Shown: one piece after another, positions 35,764 to 43,660 of the stretch
Layout of the letters: each line of letters opens with the position of its first letter
How positions within the stretch are numbered: position 1 is the stretch's first letter
Origin: Pedobacter terrae
Lineage (GTDB): Bacteria; Bacteroidota; Bacteroidia; Sphingobacteriales; Sphingobacteriaceae
Direction of reading: 5' to 3'
Length of the DNA: 64,000 nt
Assembly: GCF_900100705.1 (NCBI RefSeq)
Contig: NZ_FNCH01000001.1
Span: forward strand, 447,163 to 511,162
Notes under the pieces: model-generated
What the model saw: only the letters and a program-made list of their open reading frames with translations
Told to the model about the DNA's origin: nothing
Databases searched by the model: none
Program-made: the position numbers and the translations under genes

Positions 35764-35943
35764 TTATTTTCCAGAGTTTTTCTTTTCAGTTACTTCTGCA
35801 CGGATTTCTTGTGCTAAAACTTTAAGATCTTGCATTGCTTTACGCACACGAGTACCAGCAGCTGCATTGCCAGCATTATAAAATTTTTCTACATCTGCTT
35901 CGATAGCAGCAACAGCAGCTTTAACTTTTGAGAATTTTTCCAT
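35764..35943 (-). CDS. Histone H1-like (Hc1 family) small protein
   Basis: This short gene encodes 59 residues: MEKFSKVKAAVAAIEADVEK, then FYNAGNAAAGTRVRKAMQDL, then KVLAQEIRAEVTEKKNSGK. The AAGTRVRKAMQDLKVL segment is the core of the bacterial histone H1-like (Hc1) family found throughout Bacteroidota, a Lys/Ala-rich helical DNA-binding peptide. It likely coats or compacts DNA. A good terminator lies 21 bases downstream. It stands alone between the hmu operon and the phytochrome operon. Confidence 0.82.
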   Translation of the reverse strand: MEKFSKVKAAVAAIEADVEKFYNAGNAAAGTRVRKAMQDLKVLAQEIRAEVTEKKNSGK

Positions 35944-36126
35944 CGCTAATTGATGTTTTAAGGTTTAAAAAATTTATTTTTTTTCAATAATACATATTTA
36001 CCTCGAATTAACAACAGAAAGCAAATTTTTATTTAAAAGAAGTTTTGCACATTTTCACAATCAAAAAAATGCCCTGACACTTATTGTAGCCACATTTTTA
36101 ATAATTTCAAGTCAAAATATGGTTAC

Positions 36127-36711
36127 TTACGCAATTTGCTCAGCGAGGCTGATCAGGTTATTGAAGGTTTTGTTGGCACTATTGATACAGCGTTGGTAAT
36201 CGGCTTCTTCCACCCGCTCATTTAATACGCTAACAAAATTTTTCCATTTTGTGCCAAGCTCCTCACCATAAATACCATAATAATTTAAGCCATTTTCGTG
36301 GTTTTTAAAATTCGGATTGGCTAGAATATGCCTTTTAATTACATTACCGCCTAATGTTGCCCCTTCCAATACATATAATGCGCCTAAAACTTCTGCTGTA
36401 TTTTTTTTAGGAACAAACAGTTCAAAAGCTAATTCCGGCAAGGTTAAACTGTTTATATTCCAATAATCTAAGTCTTTTGTTAAAGCGTTCAGTTTCAATC
36501 GATCTTTCATTTCCAGTTGCTCCGCAATAGCTGCGTCAAGCATATTTGCTAATTCATTCTCTAACCTCTGGTGAATAATATAATTAATGGTTAAAAGCTT
36601 TTTATACTGATCTATACTTAAAGAATTATTCATAATCTCGTTAACGAACATTAACGATTCTAATGTTTTATGGTTCTGTGCAGTTTCGGTTCTTAATAAA
36701 TTGGCAATCAT
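36127..36711 (-). CDS. bphO: Biliverdin-producing heme oxygenase (BphO)
   Basis: This 194-residue all-helical heme oxygenase has the proximal His14 (TAQNHKTLESLM) and the distal-helix glycine-rich segment YVLEGATLGGNVIKRH. It would cleave heme to biliverdin IX-alpha, CO and Fe2+. It is the last gene of the bphP-rcp-bphO operon, 75 bases after the response regulator, so its biliverdin is the chromophore of the phytochrome next door. A short inverted repeat (36718-36724 / 36739-36745) sits in its leader. It could also release iron from heme taken in by the nearby hmu receptor. Confidence 0.9.
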   Translation of the reverse strand: MIANLLRTETAQNHKTLESLMFVNEIMNNSLSIDQYKKLLTINYIIHQRLENELANMLDAAIAEQLEMKDRLKLNALTKDLDYWNINSLTLPELAFELFVPKKNTAEVLGALYVLEGATLGGNVIKRHILANPNFKNHENGLNYYGIYGEELGTKWKNFVSVLNERVEEADYQRCINSANKTFNNLISLAEQIA

Positions 36712-36786
36712 AAAGGGGGATCTTGTTTTGAAATAGAAAAGATCCGGACTTCATAGCCGAATCTATCTATATAATTTTATTATATT

Positions 36787-37206
36787 TTAATTTAACCTCA
36801 AATGTCGGTTAAACCAAAAGTCGTGTACCGAATGCACACATTTAACCAGGTTCTCGTAACCATCGGGTTTGGTAAGGTAGGCATTGGCCCCAAATTCTAT
36901 TGATGCTTTTACATCGTCAGGATTATCAGATGTAGAAAATAAGATAACGGGTATTGTTTTCAGATAAGGAATATCCCGTATAAATTTTAATAAATCCAAA
37001 CCAGATAAGCCTGGCAAATTCAGATCAAGCAAAATTAATTTTGGTTTAGTTTTATTTTCTGCAAAATGCTGCAGTTTTTTTAATGCTTCTGCCCCATCTT
37101 CAACTATAGTTAGATTTAATGTATCCTTCACTTCATGTACAGCACTTTGCATAAAAAACGCATAATCTATATCATCCTCTACATAAAATATATCTGGTGT
37201 TTTCAT
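36787..37206 (-). CDS. Phytochrome-associated response regulator (Rcp1-like)
   Basis: This 139-residue single receiver domain has an acidic pocket Glu10-Asp11-Asp12, phospho-acceptor Asp61 (LILLDLNLPGLSG), Thr/Ser in ILFSTSDNPDD and the invariant Lys in YLTKPDGYENL. The tail HSVHDFWFNRHLRL with its aromatic residues is typical of Rcp1-type partners of phytochrome kinases. There is no output domain. It starts immediately after the bphP stop, so the two proteins are certainly co-expressed; BphP is its likely kinase. Confidence 0.9.
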   Translation of the reverse strand: MKTPDIFYVEDDIDYAFFMQSAVHEVKDTLNLTIVEDGAEALKKLQHFAENKTKPKLILLDLNLPGLSGLDLLKFIRDIPYLKTIPVILFSTSDNPDDVKASIEFGANAYLTKPDGYENLVKCVHSVHDFWFNRHLRLN

Positions 37207-39420
37207 TTATCTGTTTTTAAAAGCTACAAAAAAAGTTGATCCTACATTTAGCTTACTCTCAAACCAAACCCTACCGTGATGTTTCTCTATAATCCTTTTT
37301 ACTATAGCAAGTCCCACTCCGGATCCTTCAATATCCTTTACATTATCCATACGCTTAAAAAGCTCAAAAACTCTGTCGTAATAACGGTTATCAATTCCTA
37401 TACCATTATCTTTTACCGAATAGATAATCTCTCCTCCATCTATATACGCAGAAACCTCTACTTCTGGTTTGCTGGCCGCCGAAGAGTATTTAACAGCATT
37501 TCCGATTAGGTTTGTAAAAACCTGCGTAATCATGGTTTTATCTCCTTTTATATTTGGGAGTTGTCCTAAAGTTAACGTAACATGATCTGCTTTATAGGCC
37601 GACCATATTTCATTTTTGATCTCTTTTAATAGCAATTCTACATTAACTGTCTCAAAGTTAATTTCAGAACGGCCAACCCTTGCTAAATTTAAAATTTCCT
37701 TAATTAACAAGTTCATTTTATCGGCACCCACCAATATTCTGCTTAACATTTTTTTACCTCCCTCATCTATGCTCTTATTTTTAAGCATCAGCTCTGCGTA
37801 GGTTTTAATAGAGGTAAGTGGTGTTCTTAAGTCATGCGATATGGTATAACTAAACGTATCCAATTCTTCGTAAGCGGCCTGCAGCTTTTCATTCAGTAAT
37901 CTAATTTCGTTCGCCTTTTTATTAATATCTGAAATAATAATTTCGCGGATCCTTAATACCGAGGTAATTTCTTCAGCCATCCATTTTTCAGAAGTATTGT
38001 TAACTACTTCCGACCAGATTTCGAATGATTTGCGTGGAGACAGGCTCATCAAACCATTTTCTGAGGATACTACGGGTTTATCTGGATTTCCGGCCCAGTT
38101 TACATTGCTAATCATTTCTGGTTTGAACCAAATGATCATTTCGCCCATTTCTTTGTTGATCACACAGGACAGAATGCCGGAAGCTATGGCTTTATATTTC
38201 TTGGCAGGAGAAAATATTTCAGATAAACGATGTGTATAGTATATCGACTCGTCGTTTGTAATTTTTAGCCATTCTGCAAGTTCTCTTATATCTTCTTCTA
38301 GCGGTACATTTCCAATCGCTCTGAGTTCTTTTTCAAAAATGATTGCCACTCCGGTAGCTTTTGTCGCATCTAAAATGGTTCGCTTGTGGGTGGTTATGGC
38401 TTCGATTAAATACTTGTCGCGGTTTAAATGCTCTGAAAGTATATTTGCAGTACTTTTAAATTGTTCAATAATCTTTGCATCTTCTTCTTCCTGACGATAT
38501 TCAAGTGCTGAAGAAAGAATTTGTCCGATGAGTTTGGCACCTTCCCGTGCCTTATAATCTATAAATTTAGGGCTATAATTATGGCAGGCAATTAAACCCC
38601 AAAGCTCACCATGAGAAATTAAGGATATGCTAAAACTAGAATGAACACCCATATTTTTCAAATACTGAATGTGGATGGGCGATACCGCCCGTAAACCTCC
38701 GTTTGTTAAATCAAGCGATTCATTTTCTTTAAACGTAATAATTTTCGAATCGGCTATACTCACATCGGCAATTAACCTGGTTAAATTTAGTTTATACAAC
38801 TCCCTGGCCTGCTTTGGAATATCAGATGCGGGGTAGTGTAAGCCAAAAAATGATTCTAAATCTGCTTCTTTTTCTTCTGCTACAACTTCGCCATGGCCAT
38901 CTTCTAAAAATTTATAGACCATAATACGATCGTAATTGATCAGCCTTTTTACCTCTTTGGCTGCGCCCTTTAACAAGGCAAAAATGTTTTTTCCCTGAAG
39001 CATGGATGAGGCAGAGCGGCCAATGGAACTTTGAATATCAAACTGTAATGTAACAGGTTCAAACTCCAACAACCAATCGTTTGTTGAAGAGGAAATAATG
39101 AGGTAAAATGGCTTTCCGTTAATTTCCAGGGGATGTGGACTGATGGCATCGAAACTTTTACGGATGATACCAAGCTTTAGCAAGTCTTCAATATTGAAGG
39201 CCGAATCTTGTTGCTTAATCAAATCATTTAACTCAGCGAGCGGTTTATTTAATAAGCTTTTAGCCTCTTTTTTTAAAAAATCTCCTGTATTCTCACTGAT
39301 ATAGGCAATGGTAGTGCTATTCTTATCAACAGCTACAAGAAAACCATGTGATTGAATTTTACCCGGTATATGGATCGGCTCATGATCACAATTAGTTAGG
39401 TCTACAGAAAATTTAGTCAT
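37207..39420 (-). CDS. bphP: Bacteriophytochrome histidine kinase (BphP)
   Basis: This 737-residue red/far-red photoreceptor kinase has PAS (about 12-120), GAF (about 140-305), PHY (about 320-495), HisKA and HATPase domains. Chromophore features are all present: Cys11 before EPIHIPG (the biliverdin-thioether Cys of bacteriophytochromes), PASDIP with Asp200, His250 in SPIHIQYLKNMGV and His280 in IACHN. The PHY tongue PRKSFEIW (462-469) is intact, as is the kinase H box His529 (SYTISHDLRTPLTSI). N, G1 and G2 boxes follow. It should bind biliverdin made by the operon's heme oxygenase and signal through the adjacent receiver. Confidence 0.95.
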   Translation of the reverse strand: MTKFSVDLTNCDHEPIHIPGKIQSHGFLVAVDKNSTTIAYISENTGDFLKKEAKSLLNKPLAELNDLIKQQDSAFNIEDLLKLGIIRKSFDAISPHPLEINGKPFYLIISSSTNDWLLEFEPVTLQFDIQSSIGRSASSMLQGKNIFALLKGAAKEVKRLINYDRIMVYKFLEDGHGEVVAEEKEADLESFFGLHYPASDIPKQARELYKLNLTRLIADVSIADSKIITFKENESLDLTNGGLRAVSPIHIQYLKNMGVHSSFSISLISHGELWGLIACHNYSPKFIDYKAREGAKLIGQILSSALEYRQEEEDAKIIEQFKSTANILSEHLNRDKYLIEAITTHKRTILDATKATGVAIIFEKELRAIGNVPLEEDIRELAEWLKITNDESIYYTHRLSEIFSPAKKYKAIASGILSCVINKEMGEMIIWFKPEMISNVNWAGNPDKPVVSSENGLMSLSPRKSFEIWSEVVNNTSEKWMAEEITSVLRIREIIISDINKKANEIRLLNEKLQAAYEELDTFSYTISHDLRTPLTSIKTYAELMLKNKSIDEGGKKMLSRILVGADKMNLLIKEILNLARVGRSEINFETVNVELLLKEIKNEIWSAYKADHVTLTLGQLPNIKGDKTMITQVFTNLIGNAVKYSSAASKPEVEVSAYIDGGEIIYSVKDNGIGIDNRYYDRVFELFKRMDNVKDIEGSGVGLAIVKRIIEKHHGRVWFESKLNVGSTFFVAFKNR

Positions 39421-39506
39421 GTGTGTGATATTGCAGCATATTTAATCTCGCAAATTAACGAATATAAAGCCAAATTTTAGAATGTCTCTAATTTGATAAA
39501 TTCGGA

Positions 39507-39535
39507 TTTGAGATTTATTTTTTATTATATATTTG
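39507..39535 (+). promoter_or_regulatory. Promoter of the divergent response regulator
   Basis: TTTG (39507-39510), a 17-base spacer and TATATTTG (39528-39535) match the Bacteroidota -33/-7 consensus exactly. The expected start is near 39541, 22 bases before the TTG start codon at 39563. Confidence 0.75.
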
Positions 39536-39562
39536 TTTGAAATTAAAAAAATCATTTAAACT

Positions 39563-39931
39563 TTGGCAAAGAAAAATATTTTGGTAATCGAAGATAACCA
39601 TGCAATCCTAGATGTTATCACGCTTATTTTAGAAAGCGAAGCTTTCAATGTTGACGGATTAAACAAAGGTGCAGATTTCATCAACCATGTCCTGGAATTT
39701 AATCCAGACGTAATAATTATGGATATAATGCTTCCTGACGTTGATGGAAGGGTGCTTTTAAAGGAACTTAAAGATGCTGAAGCAACAAGGAATATTCCGG
39801 TTTTAATGATCTCTGCCCGTTACAACGCAAGCAATTATACAGTTGATGGATTAGAAGCAGATGACTTTATGGCCAAGCCCTTTAACATCGATGAGTTGAT
39901 GGATAAAATCTATGCTTTGTTAAAAAAATAA
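39563..39931 (+). CDS. Stand-alone response regulator receiver
   Basis: This 122-residue CheY/Spo0F-like receiver has acidic residues Glu10-Asp11, phospho-acceptor Asp54 (VIIMDIMLPDVDG), Ser in LMISAR and the Lys in FMAKPFNIDEL. The start is a TTG, since no ATG lies upstream in frame. It is divergent from bphP and has its own consensus promoter. It might be a second output of the light kinase or of another orphan kinase. It is convergent with mscS, stops three bases apart. Confidence 0.87.
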   Translation: MAKKNILVIEDNHAILDVITLILESEAFNVDGLNKGADFINHVLEFNPDVIIMDIMLPDVDGRVLLKELKDAEATRNIPVLMISARYNASNYTVDGLEADDFMAKPFNIDELMDKIYALLKK

Positions 39932-39934
39932 TTT

Positions 39935-40744
39935 TTATTCTGGCATACCTGGTAGTCTTACTCCTCCGAGTTTTAAGTTTTTCATTAATGCTTCCAGAAA
40001 AGCAAGTTTAGTATCTGTAAATCCATGAGCTTTTATCCAAACATTTAAATTTGCTTTAAAGCCGTTATCTTCCAAACTAGATACACCAATCCTCCGTTCA
40101 GGAGTTTTTAAACAGTCACTAAATTCATCAACTGTTTGATTAAAAATGGAAGCAACTTGTTGGTAATCTATTCCGTAGCTAAATTTAATTTCCACATCTA
40201 ATCTCCTGGTGCCTTCTCTACTGATATTGATGATCACTTCATTGGATAGTTTACTGTTAGGGATTACCACGGTTCTGTTATCAAATGTTTTAACAATAGT
40301 ATAAAATATTTGAATTGAAGTAACTGTCCCTTCCTGGCCTTGCGCAATAATATTGTCACCAACAACAAATGGTTTCAGTAATAAAATTAACACTCCACTG
40401 GCAAAATTCTGAAGTGTACCAGATAAAGCTAAACCTGCTGCAACACCAATACCACCAATAAGCACCGTTAAAAAAGTAAGCTGAATGCCAACAATCTGCA
40501 TTATGGTAAGTACGAGCAATACACGTAAAGTAATGAGTATTAAACTGGTTAAAAACGGTCGTAATGATGGGTTGATATCCTTACGGTGCATACCACCCTG
40601 CATCCATTTTCCCAACAGCTTAATTAACCACAAGCCCAAAATGAGCAGTATTATACCTAAAATTAGGGAAGGTCCCTTATCAATTATCCAATCGTAAGCT
40701 TTATCGTAAAAATGATCAATATTACCAGTATCAATCTTCATCAT
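39935..40744 (-). CDS. mscS: Small-conductance mechanosensitive channel (MscS)
   Basis: This 269-residue channel has three transmembrane helices (about 28-48, 68-90, 95-125). The pore helix is GVAAGLALSGTLQNFASGVL, followed by FVVGDNIIAQGQEGTV and IPNSKLSNEVIINISREGTR of the beta domain and a C-terminal alpha/beta vestibule. It releases osmolytes on hypo-osmotic shock. It is the last gene of a leftward operon after a Lys-rich peptide gene and a STAS/SEC14 gene. Confidence 0.92.
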   Translation of the reverse strand: MMKIDTGNIDHFYDKAYDWIIDKGPSLILGIILLILGLWLIKLLGKWMQGGMHRKDINPSLRPFLTSLILITLRVLLVLTIMQIVGIQLTFLTVLIGGIGVAAGLALSGTLQNFASGVLILLLKPFVVGDNIIAQGQEGTVTSIQIFYTIVKTFDNRTVVIPNSKLSNEVIINISREGTRRLDVEIKFSYGIDYQQVASIFNQTVDEFSDCLKTPERRIGVSSLEDNGFKANLNVWIKAHGFTDTKLAFLEALMKNLKLGGVRLPGMPE

Positions 40745-40762
40745 AGTATTCGCTATATCTTA

Positions 40763-40912
40763 TTACTCCTTTTGTTTGGCTGACTTTTCTTTAGTTACAT
40801 CAACTTTTTTGGCATCTTTAGCCGATGTAATTTTATCGTTAGCGCCTTTAGCTTTTGCATTTTCCGGTGCAGTAGCCTTGCTACTTTCTGCCGATGTTTT
40901 AGAATTTTTCAT
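40763..40912 (-). CDS. Short Lys/Ala-rich peptide, function unknown
   Basis: This 49-codon gene encodes MKNSKTSAESSKATAPENAK, then AKGANDKITSAKDAKKVDVT, then KEKSAKQKE. It has about one third Lys, no hydrophobic core, and is probably disordered or a DNA/RNA- or membrane-surface-binding tail. It lies 13 bases after the STAS/SEC14 stop and 18 bases before mscS, all leftward. An A-rich leader precedes the ATG. The position inside a tight operon is the main evidence that it is expressed. No homologue is recalled. Confidence 0.55.
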   Translation of the reverse strand: MKNSKTSAESSKATAPENAKAKGANDKITSAKDAKKVDVTKEKSAKQKE

Positions 40913-40925
40913 ATTTTTTTTATCG

Positions 40926-41294
40926 TTAATCTTCAGCATTGAGCCAGGCTTTCGCCTCTTCTATTTCTTCTGGTTTAAAGCCTTTAGATTTGCCAGGCGT
41001 GGCGATGGTGAAAACATCAGTAAACCACTCTACTCCTTTTTCAGCACTTACAACTGCAATTTTTTTCCATTTATCGAAGTTTTGTAAGCCCGCTTTAACA
41101 TCTTGCACCCATGCACCGGCTGTAAAGTTTTTAACATCAGTTTCTAACACCAATAAATACCTGATTTCTTTAAACCGATCTGCGGTTCTTTTCAAACCTG
41201 TTAATAACACACTCTTTATATCTTCACTGGTCACTTCTCCTGTGGCTCTTACGCCAAAAATATGATCTGGTAATCCTGTTATTTCCGTTAGCAT
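40926..41294 (-). CDS. STAS/SEC14 (SpoIIAA-like) domain protein
   Basis: This 122-residue single-domain protein matches the SpoIIAA-like/STAS-SEC14 family (PF11964). Its pattern is GHxFGVRATGEVTSEDIKSV-like near the N-terminus, RYLLVLETDVKNFTAGAW, WKKIAVVSAEKGVEWFTDVF and the amphipathic tail EEAKAWLNAED. A GTG codon lies one codon upstream; I use the ATG at 41294. The family may bind lipids or nucleotides; its job in this osmotic-channel operon is not known. Confidence 0.82.
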   Translation of the reverse strand: MLTEITGLPDHIFGVRATGEVTSEDIKSVLLTGLKRTADRFKEIRYLLVLETDVKNFTAGAWVQDVKAGLQNFDKWKKIAVVSAEKGVEWFTDVFTIATPGKSKGFKPEEIEEAKAWLNAED

Positions 41295-41431
41295 CACTAT
41301 AGTTTATTTAAGAACATATTAATCGCTCAAGAAGTTTGCCATTTATTAAAATTCAGAAATTTGTATGATCGCAAAAACACTTGTTGCAACGATTGTGTTA
41401 TAGAGCCATATTTAAAAAATAAAATAACGTT

Positions 41432-42550
41432 ATGAAAACCAACTTGTTGAAACCTATTATCTTTTTTTGCGGAACGGCCATTTTTCTTTCAGCATGTACT
41501 AGTGAAACAGAAAAATCTACTACTGCAGATTCGACTATAACTGATTCTACCAGAAATGCGGCACTAAAACCTGTGGGACCTGCGCCAGAATGGGGGAAAA
41601 CCATAAAACCTGAAATGCAGGTGATAATAGAGAAATTAAGCAGTTATGGGGATAAACCCTTAGAAACTTTAAGTGCTACTGATGCGCGTAAGAATCATGC
41701 ACCAACCGATGCGGTAATGGATTTGATGAAACAGAATAACATGGTTGTTCCTGTTGCTACGGTAGATACAGCAGGTAGGGATATCGATGTTGAAGGAGGT
41801 AAAATCCATTTACGCATTTACACTCCGAAAACAGGGAGTGGACCACACCCACTTATTGTTTATTATCATGGTGGTGGCTTCGTTATTGCTAATGTAGATG
41901 TTTACAATGCTTCAGCCCAGGCTTTAGCTGAACAGGTTGGTGCAATTGTAGTTTCTGTAGCTTATCGTTTAGCTCCTGAGAACAAGTTTCCTACGGCTCA
42001 TAACGATGCATTTGCAGCTTATGAATGGGCAATAAAAAATGCGGTAGACTTAAAAGCAGACCCGGCCAAGATTGCAGTGGTTGGCGAAAGTGCAGGTGGA
42101 AATCTGGCAGCAAACGTTTCCATTATGGCCAGAAATAAACACATTATGCTTCCTGTACATGAAGTTTTGATTTATCCTATTGCCCAGGCAGATATGAATA
42201 CGGAATCTTATACAATGTATGCAAATGCAAAACCTTTAAACAAAGCCATGATGAACTGGTTTACGGAAAAATACCTGAATAGCATGATTGAAGCGCAAGA
42301 TTCCAGGATATCATTAATTAATGCAGATTTAAAAGGACTTCCGTCAACAACCATTATTACGGCCGAAATAGATCCTTTACATGATGATGGCGTAATGTTG
42401 GCTGCTAAACTGAAGGCTGCTGGTGTAAAGGTTAACGCTAAAAATTATGAAGGGGTAACACACGAATTTTTTGGGATGTCGCCTCTTGTGCCGGAAGCAA
42501 AAGCCGCCCAGGCTTATGTCGCCGAACAATTAAAAGCTGCTTTTAAGTAA
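41432..42550 (+). CDS. Alpha/beta hydrolase lipoprotein (HSL-type esterase)
   Basis: This 372-residue lipoprotein (LSAC lipobox, Cys22) has a Thr/Ser-rich linker and an alpha/beta-hydrolase domain of the hormone-sensitive lipase type. The oxyanion motif YYHGGGF, nucleophile Ser220 in VVGESAGGN, the catalytic Asp in AEIDPLHDDG and the His in EGVTHEFFGM are all present. It should hydrolyse small carboxylic esters in the periplasm or at the outer membrane. It is convergent with ku, with a strong terminator between them. Confidence 0.87.
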   Translation: MKTNLLKPIIFFCGTAIFLSACTSETEKSTTADSTITDSTRNAALKPVGPAPEWGKTIKPEMQVIIEKLSSYGDKPLETLSATDARKNHAPTDAVMDLMKQNNMVVPVATVDTAGRDIDVEGGKIHLRIYTPKTGSGPHPLIVYYHGGGFVIANVDVYNASAQALAEQVGAIVVSVAYRLAPENKFPTAHNDAFAAYEWAIKNAVDLKADPAKIAVVGESAGGNLAANVSIMARNKHIMLPVHEVLIYPIAQADMNTESYTMYANAKPLNKAMMNWFTEKYLNSMIEAQDSRISLINADLKGLPSTTIITAEIDPLHDDGVMLAAKLKAAGVKVNAKNYEGVTHEFFGMSPLVPEAKAAQAYVAEQLKAAFK

Positions 42551-42555
42551 AGTGA

Positions 42556-42593
42556 ATAGCATTGAAGTGAAAAACACTTCAATGCTATCTTTT
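42556..42593 (+). terminator. Terminator after the esterase gene
   Basis: A perfect 14-bp stem (ATAGCATTGAAGTG at 42556-42569; complement at 42575-42588) with a 5-base A loop is followed by CTTTTA. Confidence 0.75.
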
Positions 42594-42673
42594 ACGGCGC
42601 TACGCATAAAAGCGTTGAACACTCCCAAACCCCCAGCTCCCAATTCTCAACTCCAAACCGGACTCCCAACTCA

Positions 42674-43444
42674 CTATGCTCCTTTCTTCGAGCCCAAGCT
42701 CTGCATCAACTGATCGTATAAATCATCACTTGAAGCTTTTTGAGGTTTCATCTTTTTAACTGTAGCTCGTTTTCCTTTAGCTTTTGCTTTAATAATTTTC
42801 AATAACTCATTGCTGTAATCATCTTTAAAAGTACTCAGGTCAAATTTCGAGCTATACTGTTTAATCAGCGCCAATCCCACATCCATTTCTTTTTTGGTAA
42901 TGCTGATATCATCAACTTTATTAATCTCAGATAAGCTCCTGATTTCCTGATTAAACCTGATTTTTGTGATGACAATAACATCTTCCATGGGATGAATCAC
43001 ACAAAGATTTTCAGTATTCCTGAGTACAAACCTGGCCACACCGGCTTTGCCGGATTTTTGTAATGCTTTCAGTAATAAACTATAAGCTTTTCTTCCCTGT
43101 TTTTCAGGCTCCGTATAATAAGACGTTTCGTAATATATGGGATTGATATCTTTTATATCAACAAAATTCTCTAACTCAATAATCTTCGTTTTCTCAGGCG
43201 CAGCCTCTTCAAAATCGTGCTTATCCAATATCACATACCTGTCTTTTAGAAAGTAACCTTTCACAATTTTGTCGTAAGGCACCTCTTTATGGGTATTTTC
43301 GTTCACCCTCAAAAATTTAATCTTCGCCTGATCACGTTCATCAAGCATATCTAAATCAAGGTTACTATTCTGGACACCGGAAAACAACTTAACCGGAATG
43401 TTTACCAAACCAAATCCAATCGAACCTTTCCATATTGATCTCAT
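42674..43444 (-). CDS. ku: Ku protein (non-homologous end joining)
   Basis: This is a bacterial Ku homodimer protein of about 256 residues that binds DNA double-strand ends. It begins RSIWKGSIGFGLVNIPVKLF, with the conserved VPYDKIVKGY and YYTEPEKQGRKAYSLLLKAL segments and a Lys-rich tail. I start it at the ATG at 43444; the 28 residues upstream in frame are not part of the Ku fold. No ligase D gene lies next to it here, although Ku and LigD are often adjacent; LigD may be elsewhere. Confidence 0.93.
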   Translation of the reverse strand: MRSIWKGSIGFGLVNIPVKLFSGVQNSNLDLDMLDERDQAKIKFLRVNENTHKEVPYDKIVKGYFLKDRYVILDKHDFEEAAPEKTKIIELENFVDIKDINPIYYETSYYTEPEKQGRKAYSLLLKALQKSGKAGVARFVLRNTENLCVIHPMEDVIVITKIRFNQEIRSLSEINKVDDISITKKEMDVGLALIKQYSSKFDLSTFKDDYSNELLKIIKAKAKGKRATVKKMKPQKASSDDLYDQLMQSLGSKKGA

Positions 43445-43660
43445 AGCTAAATGTTTAAATTTATCTATTAACATGTGTATAAAACTTATTGTTTTGAGTT
43501 TATTGAGAGCAAAACGTCTAAACAACAAACTATTTAAATTATATAATGTTAATTAATTATCAACCTTACTGAAATACTTGTGAAACCATCATTCTTTTTC
43601 AAAGTAATAAAGGGAATAGAGAGATCATGATTGTAATTACCATTGAAAACATTTAAAAAG

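Noticed and set aside
35483..35881. 132-codon open frame on the plus strand
   Set aside because: It runs through a dispersed repeat, a terminator and antisense to the histone H1-like gene, and its protein has no recognisable pattern.
36718..36745. GGATCTT/AAGATCC pair in the bphO leader as a riboswitch
   Set aside because: Only a 7-bp stem with a 14-base loop; too little to claim a regulatory RNA.
43445..43528. 28-codon upstream extension of Ku
   Set aside because: Hydrophobic, not conserved-looking, and Ku proteins normally begin at RSIWKG.
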